Below, piece after piece: positions 20,995 to 31,721 of a stretch of 64,000 bases of DNA. Source of the stretch: Deinandra increscens subsp. villosa (Eukaryota > Streptophyta > Magnoliopsida > Asterales > Asteraceae); the NCBI GenBank assembly GCA_039602395.1, contig JBCNJP010000007.1, positions 124,282,957 to 124,346,956 on the forward strand, written 5' to 3'. Numbering within the stretch: position 1 is the first letter of the stretch; every line of letters starts with the position of its first letter. A program made the position numbers and the translations under genes. The notes under the pieces are model-generated. The model was not told the DNA's origin. It saw only the letters and a program-made list of their open reading frames with translations, and did not search any database.

Positions 20995-22100
20995 CATGGG
21001 GCGGGATACGTTTTAAGGACTTTTTGAGTTGAGGGAGTCGACTCGACTCGACATATGATACTCCCATCAGCGTACCATACACCGACATATAGGTGTATAA
21101 ATTTGCGGGCTTCCAACCTACGAGCCACTGTTTAGGTTGTGTGAACTCACTTTTTGTATATATGAAGTGCGTTAATAGCTTAATGGGATATTTACATTGT
21201 TTTTGGGTTGTATTTGTTATAATAAACATCTACTGATGGAATGATAGATGAACTTTTGTAACTGTCAATTTAAGTGGTCAAGGTTATAAACTTAAAACTA
21301 TTAGTTAGTTTCTCCATTATCATTTCCTATGATATTCGTATTGTCTTCATTGTTTCACTTGCTTGCATCCTTCTATCAAACTTTGAAAGACAATAAAATG
21401 GAAGTAGCATAAATTGTCAATTTAGTGTCTCCTTTTTATTTTGTTATTATGGTGGAGGGTATAGTAGAAATGAGGGTTGAAGTTATAACCAATCAACTTG
21501 TGTCAATTAGGAAAGAGAAAAAATAGTGAATTTGAAAGAACAAAGAAGTAGTGAAGGAGAGGATGGTAGCTAGGCGAATAGTGAAGGTCTTTAAATTGAG
21601 AGTAGGAAAGGTTGGGCGAAGAATGGAGGGTTAGTTCGATTCTTGGGCTATTTGCTGCTTTGCGAAGCAGACATGCTTCAAAACCGAAACCAAAGGCATC
21701 AAGCCTATGAAGGGAATTTGATAGCCTCTTGAAGCCAGTGAAAGAGTGGATAGTCGTGACCACACCCTTCACCCTTTATACAAAATAATAATTAGGGTGT
21801 GAGTTTGCCATATCAACCAATCAATTCCCTATGTTGGACCGGGCCCAATATCCGATTTCCTAACAAAGAAAGTTCGATATCAAAACCTTCATGGGCTCAT
21901 GGCTTCATGGGTATCTAAATTCTGAAATCTCAGCCCTTTTCAAACGTCACAGTAAGCTGTCTACTAACGTGTCAACTGGTGAGTCGTCCGTCACAGAAAA
22001 TTACATTTCAAGCCGTCACCGAGCATTTTCCACACGAAATTACAACTATACCCGCGTACCACTTGCACAATCGAAGGGTATTTTGGGAATCATATAAACA
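20995..22100. other. Intergenic, upstream of TBP
   Basis: No convincing gene. A minus-strand frame at 21,503-21,772 starts without ATG and resembles no family. Near 21,840 is a GGGCCCAATA motif, related to the TGGGCC elements common in housekeeping promoters. Confidence 0.4.
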
Positions 22101-22645
22101 CCACCAACCCTACGGTCCAATATCCTTCACCACATCTTCACCAGCTCCTCATTTCTCCCACTTTCTCACCCCTTTGTTCCCAAAATCCCTCTCCTTAGAA
22201 AGCTATAAATTCATCATCTGTTCATATAAAAGATCCGTTTTTTCAAATTTTCACCGCGTTTTTTCCATCCCCTTTTGTTAATTTCCCCCAATTTCTTTCC
22301 TGTCTTTGTATTCATTTCACTAATTCGTCGAAAGATCCAAGAAACCCTAATTCAGATTTCGCTTCATAAAGGTTTAATACGCATCAATTCTTTCGGTTTT
22401 TACTTGTTTTCTACTTGGATCTCGTTGATCCGTACACGAGCGATGTGTTAATTTTAAAGCTACCAAAATTATTTCCCAAATTTACGAACCCTAACTTTTA
22501 TCAATTTAGTAGATCTATCAAGGAAAAATGTCATAAAATGATGAAATCGTACTTTATTGAGCTGGGTTTTTATATTCTTAACTGATTGTGTTTTTTATTT
22601 TCTTATTTTTAAAGATTTGAGATTCGATTTGGGGTAAAAGGATTT
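22100..22645 (+). promoter_or_regulatory. TBP promoter and 5' leader
   Basis: A pyrimidine-rich leader-like region begins near 22,130. A telo-box AAACCCTAA at 22,342-22,350 is typical of plant genes for the translation and transcription machinery. A donor-like AAAG/GTTTAATA near 22,370 and an acceptor at 22,613-22,614 suggest a leader intron before the coding exon. The transcription start is not determined. Confidence 0.45.
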
Positions 22646-25600
22646 ATGGCTGATCAAGTGTTGGAGGGTGGTAGTCAACCAGTTGATCTCTCAAAACATC
22701 CATCTGGGATAGTTCCTATTCTTCAGTAAGTCATATGTTAGTTAAATTATCATTTTCATGTCCCTTTATGATTGGGAAATCCAGTATGTACTTTGTGTGT
22801 GTTCTTTAGGCATATGTGTGTGAATTCTTTAGCCTTATAAATATGTTGGGAGAACTCATGATAGTGAGGAGTTGTGATCATATATAGCTAATTTGTTGAC
22901 CTAATGCTGTCTGTGAAATTTATGCAGGTTTTCAGCTTCTAGGGTGTATGTAATTTGATAACTTGCACATTTTAGTGTATGAGTGGATGTGCGATTGTAG
23001 TTGTAGACTTGTAGTGCGGCTTGATTGGTACCCTAAGAGTGATTAATCATGAAACGACATATCAAATACACAATAACAGCTTGTATATGATATAATACGA
23101 GTTGCTAACAAACAAGACAAAAATCCATATCAAGCAATTTATATTTTCTAGAAACAGAAATGGATCTGTAGTTAAATTTAGAAAGAAAGATTGTATATCT
23201 TTAACTTAAGAAACTTTAAGGGATTCATTATTTATGATATTGAATGATTTGGTTCCAAATCTTACACCGCGGGTACTTTTTTTTTAACTGTGAACACACA
23301 CCCCTCCTAATATATATTCCTAAAATCCACCTATATCCCACTCGTGGGACCTAAACCTGCACCACCTATTTCCCACTCGTGGGATAAACCAGAGGTGCCA
23401 CTAGACGCTAGACCAAGAGGCCATCAGCAACTCATTGGGTACTTGGACATGTGTTTTCTGAAAGTGTTTATTGCAGTTTCTAAAATTAGAACAAGCATCA
23501 GTTAAATAATTTAATTAAACAGGACAGATAAGCTTAATTAACTTCCCAAAACCAGCTTTCTTGCGAATTTTTTTTACTTATTTCTCAAACTTTGATTATT
23601 GACCATAATCACTTTCCTCTAATTGATATACCATGGGCGGTGATGCGAATTTTCCCCTTTTAGTTTGGTTTTCCTTGGTCCTGAAAAGAAACATCGATCT
23701 TCAGCCATCATTAAACTTGTGATTTTTTTTCCCTTTTATGAGTTCGTCCCTATAAAGTGCAATTACGCAATGTTTAAGGTTTACTTTTGACATTTTGTAT
23801 GTTTTGTTTCTCTAACAGCGTTTTGAACTAAAGGATATATTTCCTTTTGTTCATTCAATAACCAAAATGACGGAAATGTCTTTTTTGAGCTATCATATTG
23901 CTAATTATCAGGTCATTGTCTGTACATATAGGAACATTGTATCTACAGTCAATTTGGATTGCAAACTGGATCTTAAAGCCATTGCTCTCCAAGCACGTAA
24001 TGCAGAATATAATCCCAAGGTATCCTTTCTTTTATCCTTTAATTAATGAAACTTCTATTATTCAAATCTCTAAAAATAGTGAAAAGAGGCGTATCTTGTG
24101 GGCTAAAATAAATGCATTTTGTGATATACTTATGGACAAGGTTGTAAATGTTGATTAAAATTTGGTCATAATACTTCAAATTTCAATTGTGTGTGACAAC
24201 AAAAAGATGATACAGTTGCATTTATGTTGGCATTTAAGGTCCTGATCTTAAAGGTGCTCATATATAGTGCCATTTTTTGGTTAATGTTCTTTAGCGTTTT
24301 GCTGCTGTGATCATGAGGATTAGAGAGCCTAAAACAACTGCCCTAATCTTTGCGTCTGGGAAGATGGTAAGTTTTTCCCTCTTATATTATACACACCGAC
24401 CCTTCTAAAATAATGCATTATGGACCCAAGTACTAAACATGTTCGTGTCAAAACGGTTCAAAATAAGCGTGTTGTGCAACAGTTCAAAGATACCCTTTTG
24501 CAAAATAGGTTTCGGGCTCAGCACACGCTCCAGTCAAAATGGGAATTTTGGTTCCGGCAGGTTGGGTCTACAATTTTACAGGAAGCACTTTTTGTCCAAC
24601 TTTACGGAAAATGTTTTTTATTGAAGTACTTGGTGTGTTAAGTTTGATTGAAAAATTTATATTTTTTCTGTACCAATCTATTTTCTAAATAAATATGATT
24701 CAGGAGGCTGAATGCATTAAATAATACTTTAAGATACTTTTGACTTAGTTTAGCAAGTTCTAAGTTCTTTTAGTTTTTTATCTTTTATCTATTTGATCTG
24801 TTCAAGATGAAAAAATCCAAATCGGGCCTGTTCATAACCAAATACTTTTGACCCTTTTTAGCTATTTTTTTTAGTTTTTTATTATTATTATTATTATTAT
24901 TTTTATCTAATTTGATCTGTTCGAGATGAAAAAACCTGAATCAGACCTGTTCATTAGCAAATACGTTAAATTTGTCACATGTAGCCAAAGGCCTTCATGT
25001 GAATTATCTAACTCTTTAATGGCAAACAAAGGACTGGGCTAAATGGTTTCAAAATTTGGTATAAATAATTATGTTTCAAAACTCTGCCAAGAAAGATTCG
25101 CAATTACTTTGGTTCAAATTATTTTGTAAGATTGGATTTGCTAATTTTCTTTCATCTCAGATGTTGACTAACAAAGATTATGACTCGAGTATTTGATATA
25201 TTTAAACAATGATTCTCCAGGTTTGTACAGGAGCAAAAAGTGAGCAACAATCAAAACTGGCAGCACGAAAGGTACTTGAAGAGTAAAAAACATAAATCTA
25301 TTATCCCATGGGATAGTAATTAACTAATTATGGCATATATTCCATGGTATTTGGATTATATGGGTTTTGGATAATTTGAAACATTATTGTTTTGGCTAGT
25401 TGCAAGAGTGAATGTACGATTGCTTATAAATCTATAATTCTATGTCATCTTTCATTCGTTCGTAGTTTGTTTTTATCTTACACATTATGTTATTTCTTTA
25501 GTATGCTCGGATTATTCAGAAACTTGGTTTTCCTGCCAAATTCAAGGTAATCTTGTGATTTTCTTATTATATGTATATTTGCTCTAAAATTTTATTCTTT

Positions 25601-26424
25601 TGAATTTTATTCTTTTGGCATCCGAGTTTCAGTCACACGTCTTCTATTTTATATAATGTTTTTTTTTTTGGTTTGTAGGACTTCAAAATACAAAACATTG
25701 TCGGTTCATGCGATGTCAAATTCCCCATTAGACTTGAAGGCCTTGCATACTCTCATGGTGCTTTTTCAAGCGTAAGTTCATTAGAAAGGGGTATTTTTGG
25801 TGTATTTACTAATGAAGAAGTCAATTCGAGTTGTCGTGTGTGTTAAATGGGTCAAACTAAAACAATTAGTTAAAAGAGGAGTGGGTTAAACAGATGAAAG
25901 TCTGAAAGTCACCCAATGTCTATTTCAAATGCATACAACCTCCTATCTTGTTCTTCTATAAACATTTAGATTATTACTATAATAATGTTGTTTTTAATTT
26001 GTAATTAATGCATTGCTTATTTAAATATTCTTTTTTGTAAATGAACTAAAAGTGTTTGTGTGTCAAGCCAAACGCTTGTTTTAAATGTGGCCTGTTTAAC
26101 TATATGCAAATTTATTTTTTTCCGAATGCGTTAACCAACATTCTTTTTGTGGCTTATATAGTATGAACCAGAACTGTTCCCGGGATTGATTTACAGGATG
26201 AAACAACCGAAAATCGTTCTGCTGATTTTCGTTTCAGGGAAGATTGTTTTAACAGGAGCGAAGGTATGACTGGCCTCATTTCACTGCATGATTCCATTTA
26301 TCAGTTATGAGAATTACGTTTTGAATTCTTGTTTATGATGTAACTTCAGGTTAGAGATGAGACTTACACCGCGTTTGAGAATATATATCCGGTTTTAACT
26401 GAATTCAGGAAGAATCAGCAGTAG
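22646..26424 (+). CDS. TBP: TATA-box-binding protein (TBP), eight coding exons
   Basis: Coding exons are 22,646-22,725; 23,932-24,019; 24,295-24,366; 25,221-25,271; 25,502-25,546; 25,679-25,771; 26,162-26,263; and 26,350-26,424. Joined they give 606 bases, or 201 residues, the usual plant TBP length. All introns have GT-AG ends; the first is phase 2 and the rest phase 0. A short N-terminus ([20 protein letters not shown]) precedes the saddle, made of two imperfect repeats. Landmarks are [20 protein letters not shown] in repeat 1 and [20 protein letters not shown] in repeat 2, with the paired [20 protein letters not shown] and [16 protein letters not shown] loops. TBP binds the TATA minor groove and nucleates TFIID, SL1 and TFIIIB complexes. 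No lesion is seen. Plants often have two TBP genes, and I cannot tell which this is. Confidence 0.97.
23279..23436 (-). mobile_element. SINE in TBP intron 1
   Basis: This 158-bp insertion is flanked by an 8-base direct repeat GGGTACTT (23,271-23,278 and 23,437-23,444). Read on the minus strand it starts with sequence containing TCTAGTGGC (A-box-like), has a weak B-box-like GGTTTAGGTCC, includes CCCACGAGTGGG twice, and ends in an A-run before the target duplication. This is the structure of a tRNA-derived SINE, antisense to TBP, with no effect on splice sites. Confidence 0.75.
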
Positions 26425-26881
26425 TATGTTACCTTACTATTTTTTATAGTTATCTTGCCTTTACTTTTTCGCACAAGAAACTGGATAGATTTCTTAACTT
26501 TCCTCGTACACTTTTCTCTACTGAGAGATCTTTTTTGTGGATTTTGAAGTTGAAATCTAACTCCGTTGAAGTATAATATTCTGTTATTGTGACATGAAGT
26601 CACTAGAACGAATATTTTCTTTTACAACGTTTGGATAAACAAATTATGTGTTCTTAGGGTGTGGTAAGGTTCGTTTTCAGACCCTACCAATAGTTGTATG
26701 TTTGTTTGTTTTTGGTTATTTAATAATCTAAGGTCAAATAATCAGTTTTGGATCATTCGGCAGATATTGTTGCAATGAAACTGAACATCAAAAGACTATC
26801 TAATTACGCCTTATTTTAGCATAACTTGAGTTGTATTTCTGTTTTTTTGTTCTTCAATAACTAGTAAAGGTTTTGTTGCAG

Positions 26882-27105
26882 ATATGGGAACATGGTTTTG
26901 ATGATATAATGTTATGGGTGAAAATTGAGATAAGGGCTCAAGTTGACTTCTGTGAGTTTTGACATGCAATGTGATTTTGACTTTGACTTCCTGAAGTCAC
27001 TTGTAGTGTAAATATATGGTGGAAATTGTCATCGTTGTAATCGTTATGAAGAGATGTTGCCAAGTTTTTATGATCCAAAACAGAGCTTTCTTAATATTAT
27101 GCTTT
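26882..27105 (+). other. Probable 3' UTR exon of TBP
   Basis: A strong acceptor TTTTGTTGCAG ends at 26,881. A good donor GTATGTT begins at 26,424 inside the stop codon. Splicing the two would replace TAG with TAA, so the protein would not change. The exon would then run to about 27,105, where the sequence becomes T-rich. This is inferred from splice-site quality. Confidence 0.45.
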
Positions 27106-27139
27106 TTAAACATTTTGGTTTGTTAGCGACTGTGAGTTC

Positions 27140-27720
27140 GACTAGAGCTTAGTTGTCCACCTCTGAGCTCCGGTTATTGTGGTAGAATGGTGTAGGGCTG
27201 AATGCACGAACCACACTGGCAGTCAGTTTGGTCTGTAGGTTTGAGGTAGGGTGTGAATGGCATAGGTTTCGGGGATAGTGCTGGTGTGAGTTTTGGTGCC
27301 AACAAGGCGGACGAAGGGGTTTGTTTTGGTGGTGGTGGTGAGGCAAGGATTGGAGAAAATCTCGTGTTTTGGTGATTGTTTGGAAGAGGAGTCGTGGGGT
27401 GCCATGCTTCCATGTCAGGGCTTCCTGTTGCCACACCAAAGTTCGTGTGCGAGACTTGATGTGGGTTTTGATTCGGGTGTCCATGAAAGGCGGCTCTAAT
27501 GCCATTCGTTACGTTCCGTTTTGGTGAGATGGGAATCCAAGAGAATAAGAGACTCGAAACTCGATTCATATCTAAATAGCCTTACAGTGGAACCAGTAAC
27601 ACTACTAACTGTTTAAAAACTACAACTACTGGCATACCATTCCAACTACTGTGTACATGATTTAATCTACTGTTACATTTGGTAGACTAATCTACTACGT
27701 GTGGGGGTTGCATGATGCAT
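27140..27720 (-). repeat. LTR-retrotransposon remnant
   Basis: On the minus strand, TGGCATTAGAGCC (near 27,500) resembles the initiator-tRNA primer-binding site TGGTATCAGAGC. It is preceded by LTR-like sequence (27,510-27,720) ending with GAGTTTCGAGTCTC-type text and followed by a proline/threonine-rich open stretch down to about 27,150. That fits a 5' LTR plus the start of a gag region, truncated. No protein domain is recognisable. Confidence 0.35.
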
Positions 27721-28440
27721 GGATGTGTATGAGAGGATGGCATTGGCATGGCCTGATGGCCGCATGGGTTGCACTGCAATAATCTGGATTTTGTATTTAC
27801 ATAACCATCTTACCTATTATAGTTAAAACATGTACACATGTTTTTATGTACTATAGTTAATTAGTTAGAACATGTACAAATGTTTGTGTGGCTAACTTAG
27901 TTAGGGTGGGGGAGTCATTATTCCTTTCATTCTCCTCACTCACACTCTCTCTTATCCATATCAGCGTCACATTAGATTTTATCATTTACTCGCTAACCCT
28001 CGCTAACTCTCATTCTTCTCATTCACATTCTCTTTTATCCACCAATTAAATAAGCCAAACCTATTAAAAAATTTAATTATAAAAAAAAAATAAATTAAAA
28101 TCCTCTTTCTCCTCTCACAAACTGTACCACCCTCACTAGAGTATGCCTAGCCTTACGAAAGGGTTGGGATACCCTCATTTCCCCTCATTCAGGCTCACAA
28201 CCTCCACATTATCATAGTGTCATGCTCTCATTCAAGCACTCGCCCACCCTTATATACTTAAAGTTGGTCATTCCAGTTATAGTTGGGGTATCCCGACATG
28301 AGAATAGATTAAGAATTAGTGTAATCTAGAAATATGAGTAAAGTATCATTTGTTACTAAAAAAAACTTAAAACGGATTTTATATGAAACTAGATTTACAA
28401 TGCGCGTATTGTCACACCTTGTTGTGGGGATAACGCATGT
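27721..28440. other. Intergenic, no gene recognised
   Basis: CT-rich and AT-rich sequence, including an A-run at 28,080-28,095 and repeated CTCTCATTCTTCTCATTCAC text (27,935-28,040). No ORF or RNA gene seen. Confidence 0.4.
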
Positions 28441-29965
28441 TCATAAAACAATTGCATTGCTATAATGCAACAAGAGAACAAAAATACAAAGAAACTGATT
28501 CATGGCGTTGAAATTAGAATTCACACGCTCAAAGTATCTAGTGTAAGAGCTTAAAGTTATGTGAAAAGACTATACATATTATACCACTAACTCTTGTACT
28601 AAATTTGTTAGGTTTGGAAAAAAAAACATAATAGATAAATAAAAGGGAAAAAGACAACAATAGCCTTATTGACCAACACTTATCCTAAAATAGCCCATTG
28701 ATCAATTTTGTTCTTAAAATAGCCATCAATAGGGTCGTTGGCCACCTTGTCCACGGTCGGACGACCCCACATTCATATGAAATGTTTATAAAGCCCAAGC
28801 TTCATTCAGATCATTATATCTTGTTCAATCCTAATCGAAATATGAAATTGAAAATACCGTTGCGATCAGAATTGAAATACGATCCCAACAAGATGTGGTT
28901 TGATACACTTTGGTGGCGTTTTGAAAAACCCGATACGAACACGGTGACGGGATGAAGACGAACAACGGTGAAATAACATATGATTGGGATCGAATGACGA
29001 AGATGAGATTGAAATCGACTTAATCTGGTTTGTTAGTGAATCTTTGTAGACAAATGAGATGATATCTTATGCGACAAATGAGAAAGTTGATTTATAAATG
29101 AAGAAGTTGAAATATGATTGAGATAAACACGTCCGTTCTCAAAATTTGCGATTTCCATAAAACTTAACTAAAATCAACCCCGAAAGTTGCTATGATCTTG
29201 TAATTAGCAACCTAGTTAGATGGAACTGATTTTATCAAGTAATTTCAAAACATTAAGTTTCTGCCATGGATAAGCTTCACGAACGAAGGTGATTTAGGAT
29301 TTCACAAAAATGGAACCAAATTTGAATTTAAGACTATGAATAGAATCGTAGCAACATACCTAAACTCATGAAACTATAAACAACACTTAAACATATCGAT
29401 TTCAGGTTCAATTTTAGAATCATATGAAGAACAGTTTGACTTTAAAAAGTCAAAATCAAACCAAATTCATCAAGTTAAGCACCGATCTCGATCAAAAACG
29501 ATGTAGAACACAAAAACATAATAGTTATTCCGGTCGCCGGTTGGAAATACGGGGTAGTTGGCGACCATGTTCGTTCGGGTTTTCAAAACATCACTAAATC
29601 GTGTCAAACCACGTGACATTCTGATCGTTGTTCGATTTTGAGCATAACGGTATTTTCAATTTCATATTTCAATTAGGATTGAACAAGATATTATAATTTG
29701 AATGAAGCTTGGACTTTATAAACATTTTATATGAACCAGGGTCGTCACGACCATTGCCACATGGTACTCACCCACTCTGCCATGTAGACCAATACCATGA
29801 GGTTATGCATTGTCGTTAGGATAATATGAATATACAAAACAATTGTATTGTCACAATACGACATAATTAAAACAAAAATACAAAAAGACAACATAACAGA
29901 GGGAAAAAATCACAAGACAAATGCTCAAAGTATCGACAGTAGGACCTAAAGGCTATGTTACACCA
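28441..29965. repeat. Inverted-repeat structure inside a direct repeat
   Basis: Two inverted arms of about 200 bases lie at 28,755-28,952 and 29,552-29,755. Matching text includes TTTATAAAGCCCAAGCTTCA against the complement TTTATAAAGTCCAAGCTTCA, and ATGAAATTGAAAATACCGTT exactly. Outside them, 28,441-28,560 and 29,833-29,960 are diverged direct repeats sharing AAAACAATTG, AACAAAAATACAAA and GCTCAAAGTATC. The centre (28,953-29,551) has no coding potential. It may be a fold-back transposon within duplicated or terminal direct repeats. The class is unknown. Confidence 0.7.
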
Positions 29966-30060
29966 CAACATCAGAAGTTAAGGGACAAAAACGGCAGGAT
30001 AGCATAAGTTGAAGGGTTATTCATGTTGTTTTCTTCACATATATGTCATTAATTCACAAG

Positions 30061-30100
30061 CTTTTAGGTGAGATTTTTTCAAAAAAAAAAAAAAAAAAAA
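30061..30100 (+). repeat. Poly(A) run
   Basis: An uninterrupted A-run of about 20 bases begins near 30,081. It could be the tail of a retroposed sequence, but no matching body or target duplication was identified. Confidence 0.3.
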
Positions 30101-30184
30101 CTTGCTATCGGCTCAAAACTCAAGATCACCCAAATGTTTCCTTCCATTCGCTTGAATCTTTGATCATTCGAGTAACTTTATGTT

Positions 30185-30800
30185 TAGGGCCGGTCTTGGG
30201 CATGGGTCAGATGAGCTACAGCCCTGAGCATCAAATTGAAAGAGGACATCAATTGCGAACGACGATCTCATTATTTTTCGAAAAGAACACAACATCGCAT
30301 CAGGTGATATTTTTCCATTTATTCTATTTTTAAATATATTTTTGTCATTGATATCATGCCCCTCGTGTACAACCATCTGGTGTCCAAAATAGAAAAAGGA
30401 AAAAACAACAAGAAAACTTACTCAATCTTTACAAAGATTTAAAAAAAATATTTTAGACATGAAAGTAATACTAGTGGAGAAAATGTTGATGAAACGAATG
30501 TGGAAGACAATAATATTAGTGAAAATAATAATGTTGAGGAAAATAATGTTGATGAAAATAAAAAACGAATATGATAGAATGTTTGAAAATAATGAAAATC
30601 ATTTTAGATGATTTATATGTTGTAATTTAACTGTAAGTTTGAAACTTTTTATTTAGTTAATAAAATCGGCGTAGGGATGAGCCGCTTAGCTTGACTAGGT
30701 TCCAAACCCTTAAAACTTTGTGTTGTACTATTTAAAGTTTTTAACAGGGACAAATTTTCGACTCGCGTCCTAAGCATCCAAATTCTCAGGACCGGCCCTG
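30185..30800. mobile_element. hAT-like element with a coding remnant
   Basis: The ends are TAGGGCCGGTCTTG and the complement of CAGGGCCGGTCCTG. Inside, on the plus strand (about 30,370-30,460), a short frame reads RVQPSGVQNRKRKKQQEN, then runs on for about a dozen Leu/Lys-rich residues to a stop. This resembles the basic N-terminal segment of TTF/zinc-finger-MYM-type hAT-related proteins. No clean 8-base duplication is visible, though TTATGTT occurs on both sides. A decayed, non-autonomous element. Confidence 0.55.
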
Positions 30801-31721
30801 TAATTATGTTATCTACCAGTGAATCGATTGTTTGGATGTAAATTCAACAATGTTGGAACAAGGTCTACATTTTGAATTTGAGAAACCAAGTTTGTCAAAT
30901 TTCTTATGGATCTTTGACCCATTTTGAATTCCATTGAAATTAGGGCAGCTATACGTCTGGATATTAATTCTGAATTTGGCAGGTACTGTAATTAGCTCCA
31001 AAGTTTAATTTTCGAGGGATTTCCATCTCCTAGGGCACGTTCTGGATTATACAAAGGATGAATCGACAAGAAAGGTGTTAAAATACCAAATTTGTTGATG
31101 TGGAGTATATTAATTTTCTTTCTTCTCTTAAAGAGTGAAAATTTAATTTTTGATAAATTTAGGAACCAACCCGTCTTAAAAGATTGGTTATTCCTGTCAA
31201 CTTGTTCAAGTTTACGTGGCAGGAATACCATATCAAAATATTAACAAGCAAATTTAAATTTTAGACAGATGCAGCAGCAATATATATGCATGACTAATGC
31301 ACGTCCTGCTATAAAGACCATACTTAAAAGTCAACACCTTTTTTTGTTTAAACACCATATGAAACAATAGTTATGTTCTTGATAGAAGAAATCAAGAAAT
31401 CAAAAGCTATGTTCTTGATAGAAGAAATAACCAACTAAATCACTGGTACCAGGAAATTGTTTCTTAATTCAGTTGACTTTCGAACGGAGCTTGTTAATAG
31501 AGGACCGTAAGTGGCAAGTTTTTGCAAGTGATCATGATGTGTGCTGTAAATGTTTGTTTAATACTTAAGCATGAAATGCAACTTGTTAAACTGTGCATTC
31601 AGTGATGCTAATATTAATTAAGATTCCTTAACACATTGCCGTTCAAAAAAAAAAAAAAAAAATTAAGATTCCTTGAAAAATATGAAACTATATAATAATA
31701 CTTTCTGATGTTTTTTCGAAG
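30801..31721. other. Intergenic, no gene recognised
   Basis: Short minus-strand frames (31,231-30,813) show no family signature. A duplicated ATTAAGATTCCTT flanks an A-run at about 31,617-31,673. The first exon expected for the DnaJ remnant that follows was not found here. Confidence 0.4.

Noticed and set aside
21503..21772. 89-codon minus-strand frame upstream of TBP
   Set aside because: Starts at a non-ATG codon, no recognisable domain, composition not protein-like.
23271..23444. Direct GGGTACTT repeat as a regulatory pair
   Set aside because: Better explained as the target duplication of the SINE between the copies.
27149..27569. Overlapping proline-rich minus-strand frames
   Set aside because: Several frames are open at once, and the region reads better as LTR-element leader or gag debris.
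28698..28955. 85-codon frame inside the inverted arm
   Set aside because: It covers one arm of the inverted repeat; the other arm does not keep the frame.
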